Positions 13,805 to 20,989 are shown, counted from the first letter of the stretch. The stretch is DNA of 21,393 nt from Candidatus Woesearchaeota archaeon (GCA_019322815.1 JAHWIB010000023.1:1-21393); one strand, 5' to 3'. Program-made: numbers and translations. The notes: generated from the sequence alone by a model not told the origin.

Positions 13805-14524
13805 ATGAGTAAATTATTAGCAAAAGAAAAAGACATTGTAGTTCCAGGAGAATGTCTTGCAGAAGGAATGGATTATCTGCCAGGCAATGGGACTTATAGA
13901 GAAGGAGATAAGATCTTAGCTTCTCAATTAGGTTTAGTATCAGTAGATGGAAGAGCAATTAAACTGATTGCTGTATCAGGAAAATATCTTCCTAAAAGAG
14001 GAGATACAATTATTGGTTATGTAAAAGAAATTCTGATGAGTGGATGGATGATAGAGACTAATTCAGCTTATCATGCGATGCTTGGAATGAAAGAAGCAAC
14101 TTCTGATTTTATTCCAAAAGGTGCTGACTTGACGCAGTACTTTAATTTTGGAGATTATATTGTGTGTAAAATAACAAATGTTACATCTCAAAAATTAGTA
14201 GATGTGACTGTCAGAGGCCCGGGTCTTAGAAAATTAAAAGATGGAAGAATAATAACAGTTAATACAAATAAGGTTCCAAGAATTATTGGAAAAAAAGGCA
14301 GCATGGTTTCAATGATCAAGCAGGCGACTGACTGCAAGATTATAGTAGGCCAGAATGGAATCATATGGCTGCAAGGGGAAGATCCAAAGATGGAGCTGCT
14401 GGCAGTAGAGACAATAAAAAAAATAGAAAAAGAATCACACATTTCTGGTTTGACAGACAGAATTAAAGAGCATCTTGAAAAAGCAACAGGTAAAAAAATT
14501 ACAAGTTCCGTATCAGGTGAATAA
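13805..14524 (+). CDS. rrp4: Exosome complex RNA-binding protein Rrp4
   Basis: 239 aa from ATG 13805, with GGGTGA 6 nt upstream; the in-frame GTG at 13796 lies within that site. Domains in order are an N-terminal segment (VVPGECLAEGMDYLPGNGTYREG), an S1 domain (about 60-140, KRGDTIIGYVKEIL...GDYIVCKITNV) and a KH domain (VPRIIGKKGSMVSMIKQATDCKIIVGQNG). It caps the exosome ring and directs RNA into the channel. The stop falls 1 nt before rrp41. Confidence 0.96.
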   Translation: MSKLLAKEKDIVVPGECLAEGMDYLPGNGTYREGDKILASQLGLVSVDGRAIKLIAVSGKYLPKRGDTIIGYVKEILMSGWMIETNSAYHAMLGMKEATSDFIPKGADLTQYFNFGDYIVCKITNVTSQKLVDVTVRGPGLRKLKDGRIITVNTNKVPRIIGKKGSMVSMIKQATDCKIIVGQNGIIWLQGEDPKMELLAVETIKKIEKESHISGLTDRIKEHLEKATGKKITSSVSGE

Positions 14525-14525
14525 A

Positions 14526-15236
14526 ATGGCATATACAAAAAGATTAGACAAAAGAAAATTAGATGAAACAAGACCAATAGAAGCAAAAGTTGGTGTTGTC
14601 AAAAGAGCAGATGGTTCAGCAATGTTCAAAATAGGAGAAACAATTGCATACGCAGCTGTTTATGGCCCTAGAAGCATGTTTCCAAGATTCTTGCAGAATC
14701 CTCAAAAAGGAGTTTTAAGAGTCAATTATAATATGATGCCTTTCTCAGGGCATGGTGATAGGGTAAGGCCAGGGCCAAGCAGAAGATCAAAAGAAATATC
14801 AATGGTTACAGAAAAGGCATTGCTTCCAGTAGTTGATCTTAAAGAATTTCCAAATGCAGTTGTAGATGTTTTTATTGAGCTTCCTCAGACAGATGCAGGA
14901 ACAAGATGTGCTGGAATCTGCGCAGCATCAATGGCATTAGCAGATGCAGGAATTAAAATGAAAGATTTAGTTGCTTCAGTAGCGGTTGGTGTTATTGATG
15001 GAACAGTTGTTGCTGATCTTAATTATGATGAAGAAGCTTATGAAGGAGAAGTAGCAGATATTCCTGTTGCAGTTCTTCCTAATTCAGGAAAAATCTCATT
15101 GCTTCAGATGGATGGTATGAATACAAAAGATAATCTTCAAAAAGCACTTCAATTGGCAAAAAAAGTCTGCAAAGATATCTATGAGATTCAGAAAAAAGCT
15201 TTAAAAGAAAAATTTATAGTAGGTGAATCAAAATGA
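14526..15236 (+). CDS. rrp41: Exosome catalytic exonuclease Rrp41
   Basis: 236 aa from ATG 14526, preceded by GGTGA 5 nt upstream. A longer in-frame extension into rrp4 is rejected because it would overlap by 50 bp. It is an RNase PH fold protein. RVNYNMMPFSGHGDRVRPGPSRRSKE carries the RNA-binding arginines. QTDAGTRCAGICAAS and DLNYDEEAYEGEVADIPVA carry the phosphate-binding and metal-binding acidic residues, so the active site looks intact. It degrades RNA 3'->5' phosphorolytically in a hexameric ring with Rrp42. Overlaps rrp42 by 4 bp (ATGA). Confidence 0.97.
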   Translation: MAYTKRLDKRKLDETRPIEAKVGVVKRADGSAMFKIGETIAYAAVYGPRSMFPRFLQNPQKGVLRVNYNMMPFSGHGDRVRPGPSRRSKEISMVTEKALLPVVDLKEFPNAVVDVFIELPQTDAGTRCAGICAASMALADAGIKMKDLVASVAVGVIDGTVVADLNYDEEAYEGEVADIPVAVLPNSGKISLLQMDGMNTKDNLQKALQLAKKVCKDIYEIQKKALKEKFIVGESK

Positions 15237-16006
15237 ATGAAGAATTAAAAGCTCATATTATTGACTTATTAAACAAAGGAACAAGACTAGATGGCAGAGG
15301 GCCTCTTGAATACAGAAAACCAGTAAAAGTTGAATATGATGTCTCTAAATCAGCAGAAGGTTCTGCAAAAGTAATAATCGGAGAAACTGAGATGATAACA
15401 GGAGTTAAAATGGCGATTGAAACTCCTTATCCAGATACACCTGATAAAGGAAATCTAATGGTTGGTGCAGAATTATCCCCATTAGCTAACCCAGAATTTG
15501 AATCCGGCCCTCCATCAATAGAAGCAATAGAACTTGCTAGAGTCGTAGACAGAGGAATTCGTGAGAGTAAAGCAATAGATGCTGATAAATTATGCATTGA
15601 AAAAGGAGAAAAAGTTTGGTCTGTAATGATTGACCTGGCTCCTATTAATGATGCAGGAAATCTGTTTGATGTAGCTTCCTTATCAGCATTAGCTGCTGTG
15701 AAGAATGCAAAATTTCCTAAGTTGGAAGATGGTGCAGTAAATTATTTAGAGAAAACAAAAAATACATTGCCTTTAACAAAAGAACCTATTTCAGTTACTA
15801 TCTGCAAAATAGGAAAACATTTTATAGTAGATCCATCAACAGAAGAAGAAAAAATAATAGATGCAAGATTAACAGTAGCAGTAGGAGAAGACGGCAATTT
15901 GTATGCATTGCAGAAAGGAGGAGAAACTCCTTTAACAGAAGAAGAAATTCTTCAAATGGTTGATATTGCAGCAGATAAAACAAAGGAACTTAGGAAAGCT
16001 TTATAA
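15233..16006 (+). CDS. rrp42: Exosome complex component Rrp42
   Basis: 257 aa, RNase PH fold. Features are LNKGTRLDGRGPLEYRKP, GETEMITGVKMAIETPYPDTPDKG, SPLANPEFESGPPSIEAIELARVVDRGIRES and MIDLAPINDAGNLFDVASL. Rrp42 lacks its own catalytic centre but completes the active site and RNA-binding surface of Rrp41. It begins in an ATGA overlap with rrp41, with GGTGA 7 nt upstream. Many archaea have L37Ae and RpoP next; here a 91-bp gap with a palindrome follows instead. Confidence 0.97.
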   Translation: MNEELKAHIIDLLNKGTRLDGRGPLEYRKPVKVEYDVSKSAEGSAKVIIGETEMITGVKMAIETPYPDTPDKGNLMVGAELSPLANPEFESGPPSIEAIELARVVDRGIRESKAIDADKLCIEKGEKVWSVMIDLAPINDAGNLFDVASLSALAAVKNAKFPKLEDGAVNYLEKTKNTLPLTKEPISVTICKIGKHFIVDPSTEEEKIIDARLTVAVGEDGNLYALQKGGETPLTEEEILQMVDIAADKTKELRKAL

Positions 16007-16039
16007 ATAAACAGTTGATTTTTATAGAAAATGGCAGAA

Positions 16040-16060
16040 CTTACGAACGAAGTGAGTAAG
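16040..16060. repeat. GAA-centred palindromic element between rrp42 and rpoK
   Basis: CTTAC (16040-16044) pairs with GTAAG (16056-16060), with a further AC/GT pair around a GAA loop. It is GC-richer than its surroundings and similar in form to the core of the element at 9048-9075. Confidence 0.4.
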
Positions 16061-16097
16061 GCTTATCATTTTAAACAAATTTAATAGGTTTTTTAAA

Positions 16098-16337
16098 ATG
16101 GAAAGAGAAAAGAAATTAGACTATACAAAATATGAAAAAGCAAGGATGCTTGGAAGCAGAGCATTGCAGATAGCAATGGGCGCTCCTTTTTTGATAAAAC
16201 TAGAAGAAAAGGATCTTAAGAAAATAGCTTATTCGCCTCTTGAGATAGCAAAACTAGAATTCAAAGAAGGAATAATACCATTGACAGTCAGAAGGCCTTT
16301 GCCTAAAAAACTAGAAGAAGAACCAGAGAAAAAATAA
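16098..16337 (+). CDS. rpoK: DNA-directed RNA polymerase subunit K (Rpb6/omega family)
   Basis: 79 aa. The family core YTKYEKARMLGSRALQIAMGAPFLI (residues 9-33) and PLEIAKLEFKEGIIPLTVRRPLP (46-68) are unmistakable. RpoK helps fold and hold the large polymerase subunit. A short acidic/basic tail (KLEEEPEKK) closes it. The upstream gap holds a palindrome and an AT-rich stretch (TTTTTTAAAATG) rather than a clear ribosome site. Confidence 0.93.
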   Translation: MEREKKLDYTKYEKARMLGSRALQIAMGAPFLIKLEEKDLKKIAYSPLEIAKLEFKEGIIPLTVRRPLPKKLEEEPEKK

Positions 16338-16373
16338 GTAAGTTTTTAATACTTCTTTCTTTTATTTTATTGT

Positions 16374-16658
16374 ATGCAGGACAAAATAACAGAAGAAAAG
16401 CTAGAAAAATATTTTCAGATTACTGAAAAGGCTCTTTCAATGGCTGAAAATAGCAAAAATAATACTAATCTGGATAAAGAAAGAGAAGATTTTCTAGATA
16501 TGATTAAAAGATATATCTCAGATGCAAAACATTTCCAGAAAAATAAGGATATTGTCAATGCTTTTGCAGCATTGAATTATGCCCATGGCTGGTTAGATGC
16601 AGGCGCCCGGTTAGGATTATTTGATGTTCATGATTCAAAATTATTCACTGTAGACTAA
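16374..16658 (+). CDS. DUF357 family protein
   Basis: A 94-aa all-helical protein. The C-terminal segment YISDAKHFQKNKDIVNAFAALNYAHGWLDAGARLGLFDV (about 47-86) matches DUF357, an archaeal family of unknown function that resembles helical hairpin/HEPN-like repeats. A T-rich region separates it from rpoK by 36 bp. It ends 1 nt before the phospholipase-like gene, so the two are probably co-transcribed. No cellular role can be read from the sequence. Confidence 0.8.
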   Translation: MQDKITEEKLEKYFQITEKALSMAENSKNNTNLDKEREDFLDMIKRYISDAKHFQKNKDIVNAFAALNYAHGWLDAGARLGLFDVHDSKLFTVD

Positions 16659-16659
16659 A

Positions 16660-17415
16660 ATGCTATCAGAAACCCATAACTTTATTGTGAGAGAAGCGCT
16701 TAAGCTTACTGGCAAGAAGTTTAAAGGATATGAAAAATTTATAGAAAAAGGATGCATTAAAGAAGATCATCCTTCCTTTACATTTGATTATGGTTTTCAG
16801 ATATTAGGCACTGATCATTTTTATCACCCTATTAAAAAAAAAGGATATTTTTCTTTTTCAGGAGATGCAAAAAAGCGAGGTTTGTCTTATTTTAATAAAG
16901 CTGTTTATATTCATAGAAAAGGAGATAAAGAAGAGGCATTTATTTTGCTTGGAAAAGCGCTGCACATGCTTGCTGATACTGCTTCTCCTTCTCATACAAA
17001 ATTAGAATTCCATTTGGTTGATATATTTGAGCATTATATTAATAACAATATTCCTCATCTTAAATTTTCTATTAAATCTAAGATCATTCCAAGAATTAAT
17101 CCTTCACATTGTTTTGATAGACTTGCAAAAAAAAGTTTTAAGGTAAAATTTAGGAAAAGATTCTTTTTGGATATCTTGCATATGTTAGGTATAAAAAATT
17201 TAAATAAAGAAAGACATAAACAACTGCACAAAATTTCAAATAAGCTAATCTCCAGTACAATTATCTATTCAGCAGTTCTTCTTTCATTATTTTATTCTAA
17301 AACCAATGAAAAATCTGTAAAAAATAAAACAAAAGAAAAAATAGAAAAAATAAGAACAAAAGCAAAAGAAATAAAACAGGAAATAAAAGATAAATCAAAA
17401 AAAGTATTAAGATAA
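16660..17415 (+). CDS. Zinc-dependent phospholipase C/P1 nuclease-like protein
   Basis: 251 aa. The sequence has the trinuclear-zinc fold pattern. THNFIV is at the N-terminus (His6), ILGTDHFYHP carries His53 and His56, and ALHMLADTASPSHT carries H102-x3-D106-x5-H112, the exact spacing of the zinc motif of bacterial phospholipase C. HLVDIFEHYI follows with further candidate ligands. There is no signal peptide, unlike secreted family members, so it is probably cytoplasmic. After a helix with some hydrophobic residues (205-222) it ends in a Lys-rich tail of about 35 residues. The substrate (phospholipid or nucleic acid) is unknown. It overlaps convergent cbf5 by 9 bp. Confidence 0.7.
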   Translation: MLSETHNFIVREALKLTGKKFKGYEKFIEKGCIKEDHPSFTFDYGFQILGTDHFYHPIKKKGYFSFSGDAKKRGLSYFNKAVYIHRKGDKEEAFILLGKALHMLADTASPSHTKLEFHLVDIFEHYINNNIPHLKFSIKSKIIPRINPSHCFDRLAKKSFKVKFRKRFFLDILHMLGIKNLNKERHKQLHKISNKLISSTIIYSAVLLSLFYSKTNEKSVKNKTKEKIEKIRTKAKEIKQEIKDKSKKVLR

Positions 17416-18393
17416 TTTAGGATAAATATCTGGTTTCATAAAAACCTTATGAGTCAAAACAGCAATTCCTTTTTCTTCTTTTAGCATTTTATCAGATGTC
17501 AATCTTGCTGTTCCTGTAGCAATCAATTCATTCTTTAATGTTAAGATTGCTATTGTCTGATCAGGCTCTATATTTGATTCTATTTTGCTTATTCCAGGAA
17601 TCTTTAAATCAGAACCATGGCATAAACTGTTTACAGTTGTGTCAAAAACCCATATTTTAGGCAGATGCTGAATTGCTGTTTCTATCGGCTGGATGCAGAA
17701 TCTTATGAATCTTTCATTATTTTCATTTTTCCAAAAATTATATGCATCTGCTAAGTCTTGCAACGTAACTAAATTATCATTTTCATCAAAAGGCCCTGCT
17801 TTGGTTCTTCTTAATTCAGCCATATGCGCTCCTACACTTAGTTTTTTACCAATATCATGGATCAATTTTCTTATATATGTTCCTGCTTCGCATCCAACTT
17901 TAAACAAAACATCTTTTTGATCTATTTCAAGAATTTCAAAATAATATATTTCTCTAAAACGTTCAACTCTCTTAACAGCTGATTTTAAAGGAGGTTTTTG
18001 TTTTATCTTTCCTGTAAATTGTTTTATTATTTTTTTTAGTGTTTCTTCCTTAACTTCTTTGTGCAGGTGCATTATCCCGACATATTCTTTTCCTGCTTTT
18101 AGCAGTGTTTGTACAATTCTTGTAGCTCTTCCAGTTGCAATTGGCAGAATGCCTGTTACAGCTGGATCTAATGTTCCTGAATGGCCTGTTTTATTGATAT
18201 TTAGAATTTTTTGTATATATTCACTTACTTGATGAGAAGTAGGCCCTTTTGGCTTGTCTAGATTTATAATCCCATATTCAATTAATTCTTCAACCTCTCT
18301 TTTATTTGGATCAGAACCAAATTCTTTATTTGTTTCTGCTTCTTTTTTTATTAAAATTTCTCTTTTAACTTTTTCAAAAGGAAGTTTGTTCAT
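17407..18393 (-). CDS. tRNA/rRNA pseudouridine synthase Cbf5/TruB with PUA domain
   Basis: 328 aa from ATG 18393 (MNKLPFEKVKRE...), the usual N-terminus of archaeal Cbf5. A TTG at 18435 and an ATG at 18414 are upstream in frame, but the TATA-like TTTTTAAATA lies inside that extension and places the transcript start near 18393. DKPKGPTSH (46-54) and GHSGTLDPAVTG with catalytic Asp76 are intact. GTYIRKLIHDIGKKL and AELRRTKAGPF follow. The C-terminal PUA domain is at about 250-328. It is the catalytic subunit of H/ACA RNPs and also acts on tRNA U55. Nop10, Gar1 and L7Ae are not in the window. Confidence 0.93.
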   Translation of the reverse strand: MNKLPFEKVKREILIKKEAETNKEFGSDPNKREVEELIEYGIINLDKPKGPTSHQVSEYIQKILNINKTGHSGTLDPAVTGILPIATGRATRIVQTLLKAGKEYVGIMHLHKEVKEETLKKIIKQFTGKIKQKPPLKSAVKRVERFREIYYFEILEIDQKDVLFKVGCEAGTYIRKLIHDIGKKLSVGAHMAELRRTKAGPFDENDNLVTLQDLADAYNFWKNENNERFIRFCIQPIETAIQHLPKIWVFDTTVNSLCHGSDLKIPGISKIESNIEPDQTIAILTLKNELIATGTARLTSDKMLKEEKGIAVLTHKVFMKPDIYPKLS

Positions 18394-18470
18394 ATTTCTG
18401 AATATATTTAACATATTTAAAAATCTTCGCTTCAATTAACTTTTTATATTACTTCTAAATTGCTTTTATT

Positions 18471-19289
18471 ATGAATATTAGAATTGCAGAACCATGTGGT
18501 TTTTGTTTTGGTGCAAAAAGAATTGTTGAAATTGCAGAATCAAATGGCAAAGCTTATTCATTAGGTCCTGTTCTTCACAATGAGCAGTTGATTGAAAGAT
18601 TAAGACAAAAAGGTGTTGAACCTTTATCTTTAGATGAAATTCTTAAGAAAAAGCAAGGCAGGGTCATTATCAGGGCGCATGGTGTTACTGCTGATGAATT
18701 CAATCAATTAAAAGAAGCAGGTTTTGAAATAATAGATGGGACATGCCCTAAAGTTAAAGATGTTTATTGCGAAGCTTCTGGATATGAACAAGGAGGCTAT
18801 AAAATATTTATTTTTGGTGATAAAGGTCATCCAGAAGTTATTGGAATTATAAGCAGGCTTCAAAATCCGATAATCATTGGAGATATTGAAGATATTCCTA
18901 ACAAGCATTATGATAAAGTTTGTTTAGTAAGCCAGACAACACAAATACCTTCTGATTATGAACAAATTAAAAAAGCATTTGAAGGAAAATGCAATAAACT
19001 AAAAGCAATTGATACAATTTGTTCTGCAACACAGGAAAGGCAGGATGCTGCTTCTGCTTTAGCAAAAGAAGTAGGTGTTATGCTTGTTATTGGAGGAAAA
19101 AAAAGCAGTAATACAAGAAAATTATATTCTTTATGTAGAGAAGTTAACTGCAATACATATTTGATTCAGACAAAAAATGATTTACAAAAAGAATGGTTTG
19201 ATGGGATGCATTATGTGGGTATTACAGCAGGAGCCTCTACTCCTGATTTTATTATTGATTCTGTTGTTCAAGAATTAGAAAAATATTGA
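18471..19289 (+). CDS. ispH: 4-hydroxy-3-methylbut-2-enyl diphosphate reductase (IspH/LytB)
   Basis: 272 aa. All IspH hallmarks are present. Three [Fe-S] ligands are Cys12 (GFCFG), Cys92 (DGTCPKV) and Cys184 (TICSATQERQ). HNEQ (His36) and RAHG (His70) bind diphosphate, GHPEV carries the catalytic Glu122, SQTTQ follows, then GGKKSSNT (212-214) and ITAGASTP. It makes IPP and DMAPP from HMBPP, the last step of the MEP pathway. The gene is complete and looks active. Archaea normally use the mevalonate route, so its presence is unusual. No other MEP gene is in the window. The stop codon abuts the L31e stop with no spacer. Confidence 0.95.
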   Translation: MNIRIAEPCGFCFGAKRIVEIAESNGKAYSLGPVLHNEQLIERLRQKGVEPLSLDEILKKKQGRVIIRAHGVTADEFNQLKEAGFEIIDGTCPKVKDVYCEASGYEQGGYKIFIFGDKGHPEVIGIISRLQNPIIIGDIEDIPNKHYDKVCLVSQTTQIPSDYEQIKKAFEGKCNKLKAIDTICSATQERQDAASALAKEVGVMLVIGGKKSSNTRKLYSLCREVNCNTYLIQTKNDLQKEWFDGMHYVGITAGASTPDFIIDSVVQELEKY

Positions 19290-19790
19290 TCATTTGCTCA
19301 TAGGAGCAGTTGGTTTTGCTTCAACTTTCTTTTCTTTTACAGGCATTTTTGGAGCATGCTCTTTAGGTTTTTCTTTTTTCAGTTCTTCTAAAGCTTCTTT
19401 TTGCTTTTCTTTTTTTTCTATTTCTTCAGCTTTAGACTTTTCTTCTTTTTTCTTTGGTTTTTTCTCTTCTTTCTTTTCTTCAACAGGCGCTCCAACTAAT
19501 TCAACTGTAACTTTTCCTTTTTCATCTTTTTTTGCATCAACTTTGATATGATGAGGAGGATTTCTCATTCCATTTTTCCATAATTCTTCATTTAAATATT
19601 TGCCTAATTTAAGCTGGATTCTTCCTTTTTCATCTTTTCCAGGCTTCATATGTTTTATCATAAATTCTCTTAATGTAGTTACTGCTTTTTTAGCTTTTTT
19701 ATACTTAGGAGTATATCTAAATCTTCTTCTTAAAGGAATATTATAAGTTCTTTCCAATACAATTTTTGCTTCTTTTTCTTTCTTTGCCAT
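19290..19790 (-). CDS. rpl31e: 50S ribosomal protein L31e with long charged C-terminal extension
   Basis: 166 aa. Residues 9-84 are L31e: IVLERTYNIPLRRRF, YKKAKKAVTTLREFMIKHMK, LGKYLNEELWKNGMRNPPHHIKVD. Archaeal L31e is commonly 80-100 aa. Here residues 101-166 form a Lys/Glu/Pro-rich tail, probably disordered and exposed near the tunnel exit where L31e lies. Last gene of the S19e-PDCD5-L39e-L31e operon. The start codon lies in a triple repeat able to hide or expose it (see leader feature). Confidence 0.95.
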   Translation of the reverse strand: MAKKEKEAKIVLERTYNIPLRRRFRYTPKYKKAKKAVTTLREFMIKHMKPGKDEKGRIQLKLGKYLNEELWKNGMRNPPHHIKVDAKKDEKGKVTVELVGAPVEEKKEEKKPKKKEEKSKAEEIEKKEKQKEALEELKKEKPKEHAPKMPVKEKKVEAKPTAPMSK

Positions 19791-19847
19791 TTTAATTTTT
19801 TAAATGGCAAAGCTTAAAAATCTTTGATTTTTTTTGTTTTGCCATTT
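19783..19847 (-). promoter_or_regulatory. Bistable leader and 17-codon mini-frame before rpl31e
   Basis: The 10-mer AAATGGCAAA occurs three times, the middle one inverted. Arm A is at 19838-19847, arm B at 19802-19811 and arm C at 19783-19792; C contains the rpl31e ATG. In the minus-strand RNA, B can pair perfectly with A or with C, but not both. Pairing B-C would cover the start codon. An ATG in arm A opens a mini-frame (19792-19845) encoding MAKQKKSKIFKLCHLKN that stops 1 nt before the rpl31e ATG and starts like L31e itself (MAKKEKEAK). The pattern suggests translational coupling or attenuation. Confidence 0.5.
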
Positions 19848-19937
19848 TTCTGTTTTTACATAATATGTTGTGTTGTTTTTAACATGTATTCCTTGGGTGG
19901 GACATCGATGATTGTGAATTAGTGGGGAGGTTCATGA

Positions 19938-19953
19938 TTTTGCGTTAGCAAAA
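19938..19953 (-). terminator. Hairpin right after rpl39e stop
   Basis: A perfect stem TTTTGC/GCAAAA with a 4-nt loop starts directly after the L39e stop codon on the minus strand. It has no long T-tract, so it may be an mRNA end, a processing site or a stability element before rpl31e. Confidence 0.35.
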
Positions 19954-20127
19954 TTATGCTTTTGTCTTGGTTCTTCTCCAGCTTCTCTTTCTGACAGTAT
20001 GTCTGCCTGGATGAACTCTTCTTCCTTTCCCATATTTTTTTGGAACAGTCCAGAAAGGAGCCCATCTAGTTTGTCTTCCTTTTTTTGCTAATCTTTGCTT
20101 TCTGCTTGGATGTTTATAACGTGCCAT
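19954..20127 (-). CDS. rpl39e: 50S ribosomal protein L39e
   Basis: 57 aa, a very short but clear gene. It begins MARYKHPSRKQRLAKKGRQT and continues RWAPFWTVPKK, then a basic C-terminal half with VHPGRHTVRKRSWRRTKTKA. L39e lines the peptide exit tunnel. The ARYKHPSRKQRLAK start and the RRSWRRTK-like end are the family signature; 50-52 aa is more usual, and the extra residues lie in the middle (KYGKGRR). The ATG lies 1 nt beyond the PDCD5 stop, so it is translationally coupled. Confidence 0.93.
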   Translation of the reverse strand: MARYKHPSRKQRLAKKGRQTRWAPFWTVPKKYGKGRRVHPGRHTVRKRSWRRTKTKA

Positions 20128-20128
20128 T

Positions 20129-20401
20129 TTACATTCTTCTAATATTGAAATCTTTTTTTTCTGGAGTTAATCTCATTAATATATCCTTTAATTGATCATC
20201 ATCAATTTGGTCTTCTATTTTTCCTGTTTGTATTGCCTGCCCTAAAATTGCTAATAACTGAATTGCTTTTTCAGGATGTGCTGCTTTTACGTTTCCGAAT
20301 CTTTCCAAAGCCTGTTTTGTCAGTTTTTGTTTGACTATGAATTCTAATTGTTGTATTTGCTGCTGTAACTGCATCTGTTTCTGCATTTCTTCTTGATTCA
20401 T
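20129..20401 (-). CDS. PDCD5/TFAR19 family DNA-binding protein
   Basis: 90 aa. A Gln/Met-rich N-terminal helix (EEMQKQMQLQQQIQQLEFIVKQKL) precedes the conserved helical bundle (TKQALERFGNVKAAHPEKAIQLLAILGQAIQTGKI) and the tail DDDQLKDILMRLTPEKKDFNIRRM. This is the archaeal homologue of human PDCD5, reported to bind nucleic acid; its cellular job in archaea is poorly defined. The start overlaps the S19e stop by 4 bp. Position between S19e and L39e is the usual archaeal arrangement, which supports a link to ribosome function. Confidence 0.93.
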   Translation of the reverse strand: MNQEEMQKQMQLQQQIQQLEFIVKQKLTKQALERFGNVKAAHPEKAIQLLAILGQAIQTGKIEDQIDDDQLKDILMRLTPEKKDFNIRRM

Positions 20402-20970
20402 TTTTCTTCTAACTGCTTTGGCTGTTCAGGTTTTTCTTTTTCTTCCTTTTTTACTTCTTCTTTAGGAACTTCCTGAATTTCCTTTTTAGGAACCTCTGCT
20501 ATCTCTTTTTCAGGCTCCTTCATTGGCAATGTTTCTTCTTTAGGTTGTGATTTTGAAATTGAATCTGCAATTTTATTCAAAAATAATTTTCCTTCTTTTG
20601 TTATGATTCTTCCTTTATGGACTCCTTTTTCTTCAAATTTAGTAAATCCAGCTTTATCCAATTGCTGCAATACTTTTCTTATTATACTTCCAGAACTCTT
20701 TCTAAAATGTGCAGGCTTATGTCCTCTTCTCTTCCTGCCGCCATATTTTGTTCTTAGTTTCTCAGTGCCGATTGGCCCTAAAACTGCAACAGTCCTTAAT
20801 ACAGCAGCTGCTCTCTTATACCACCAGTCTTCTTCTATAGGTGTTCTTTCTCTGTGTGATCCTGTCTTAACAAACCTTGACCATGCTGGAGCTTTCACAG
20901 AATCAACTTTCTTTAATTCCTCAGCTGCTTTTTCTATCAATTCATTTGGATAAACATCATATATTCCCAT
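20398..20970 (-). CDS. rps19e: 30S ribosomal protein S19e with charged C-terminal extension
   Basis: 190 aa. Residues 1-140 are S19e: YDVYPNELIEKAAEEL, KAPAWSRFVKTGSHRERTP, DWWYKRAAAVLRTVAVLGPIGTEKLRTKYGGRKRRG, HFRKSSGSIIRKVLQQLDKAGF, and KGRIITKEGKLFLNKIA. Typical archaeal S19e ends near here, but residues 141-190 add a Pro/Glu/Lys tail with KEEVKKEE-type repeats. It is the first gene of the operon. GGTGA lies 6-7 nt upstream of the ATG. The mature role is in 18S/16S-type 3' head assembly of the small subunit. Confidence 0.95.
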   Translation of the reverse strand: MGIYDVYPNELIEKAAEELKKVDSVKAPAWSRFVKTGSHRERTPIEEDWWYKRAAAVLRTVAVLGPIGTEKLRTKYGGRKRRGHKPAHFRKSSGSIIRKVLQQLDKAGFTKFEEKGVHKGRIITKEGKLFLNKIADSISKSQPKEETLPMKEPEKEIAEVPKKEIQEVPKEEVKKEEKEKPEQPKQLEEK

Positions 20971-20989
20971 TCATTTCACCAATAATTTT

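Noticed and set aside
16031..16084. 17-codon mini-frame (MAELTNEVSKAYHFKQI) between rrp42 and rpoK
   Set aside because: No ribosome site, and the frame is largely made by the palindrome at 16040-16060; too short to support as a gene.
19890..19953. Possible C/D-box small RNA (ATGAT and GATGATT words)
   Set aside because: No proper RTGATGA box C paired with a CTGA box D at the right distance.
19898..19953. A GTGGGAC word shared by the rpl39e-rpl31e gap and the 9048 palindrome
   Set aside because: Only seven bases match, and the flanks do not align; chance similarity is likely.
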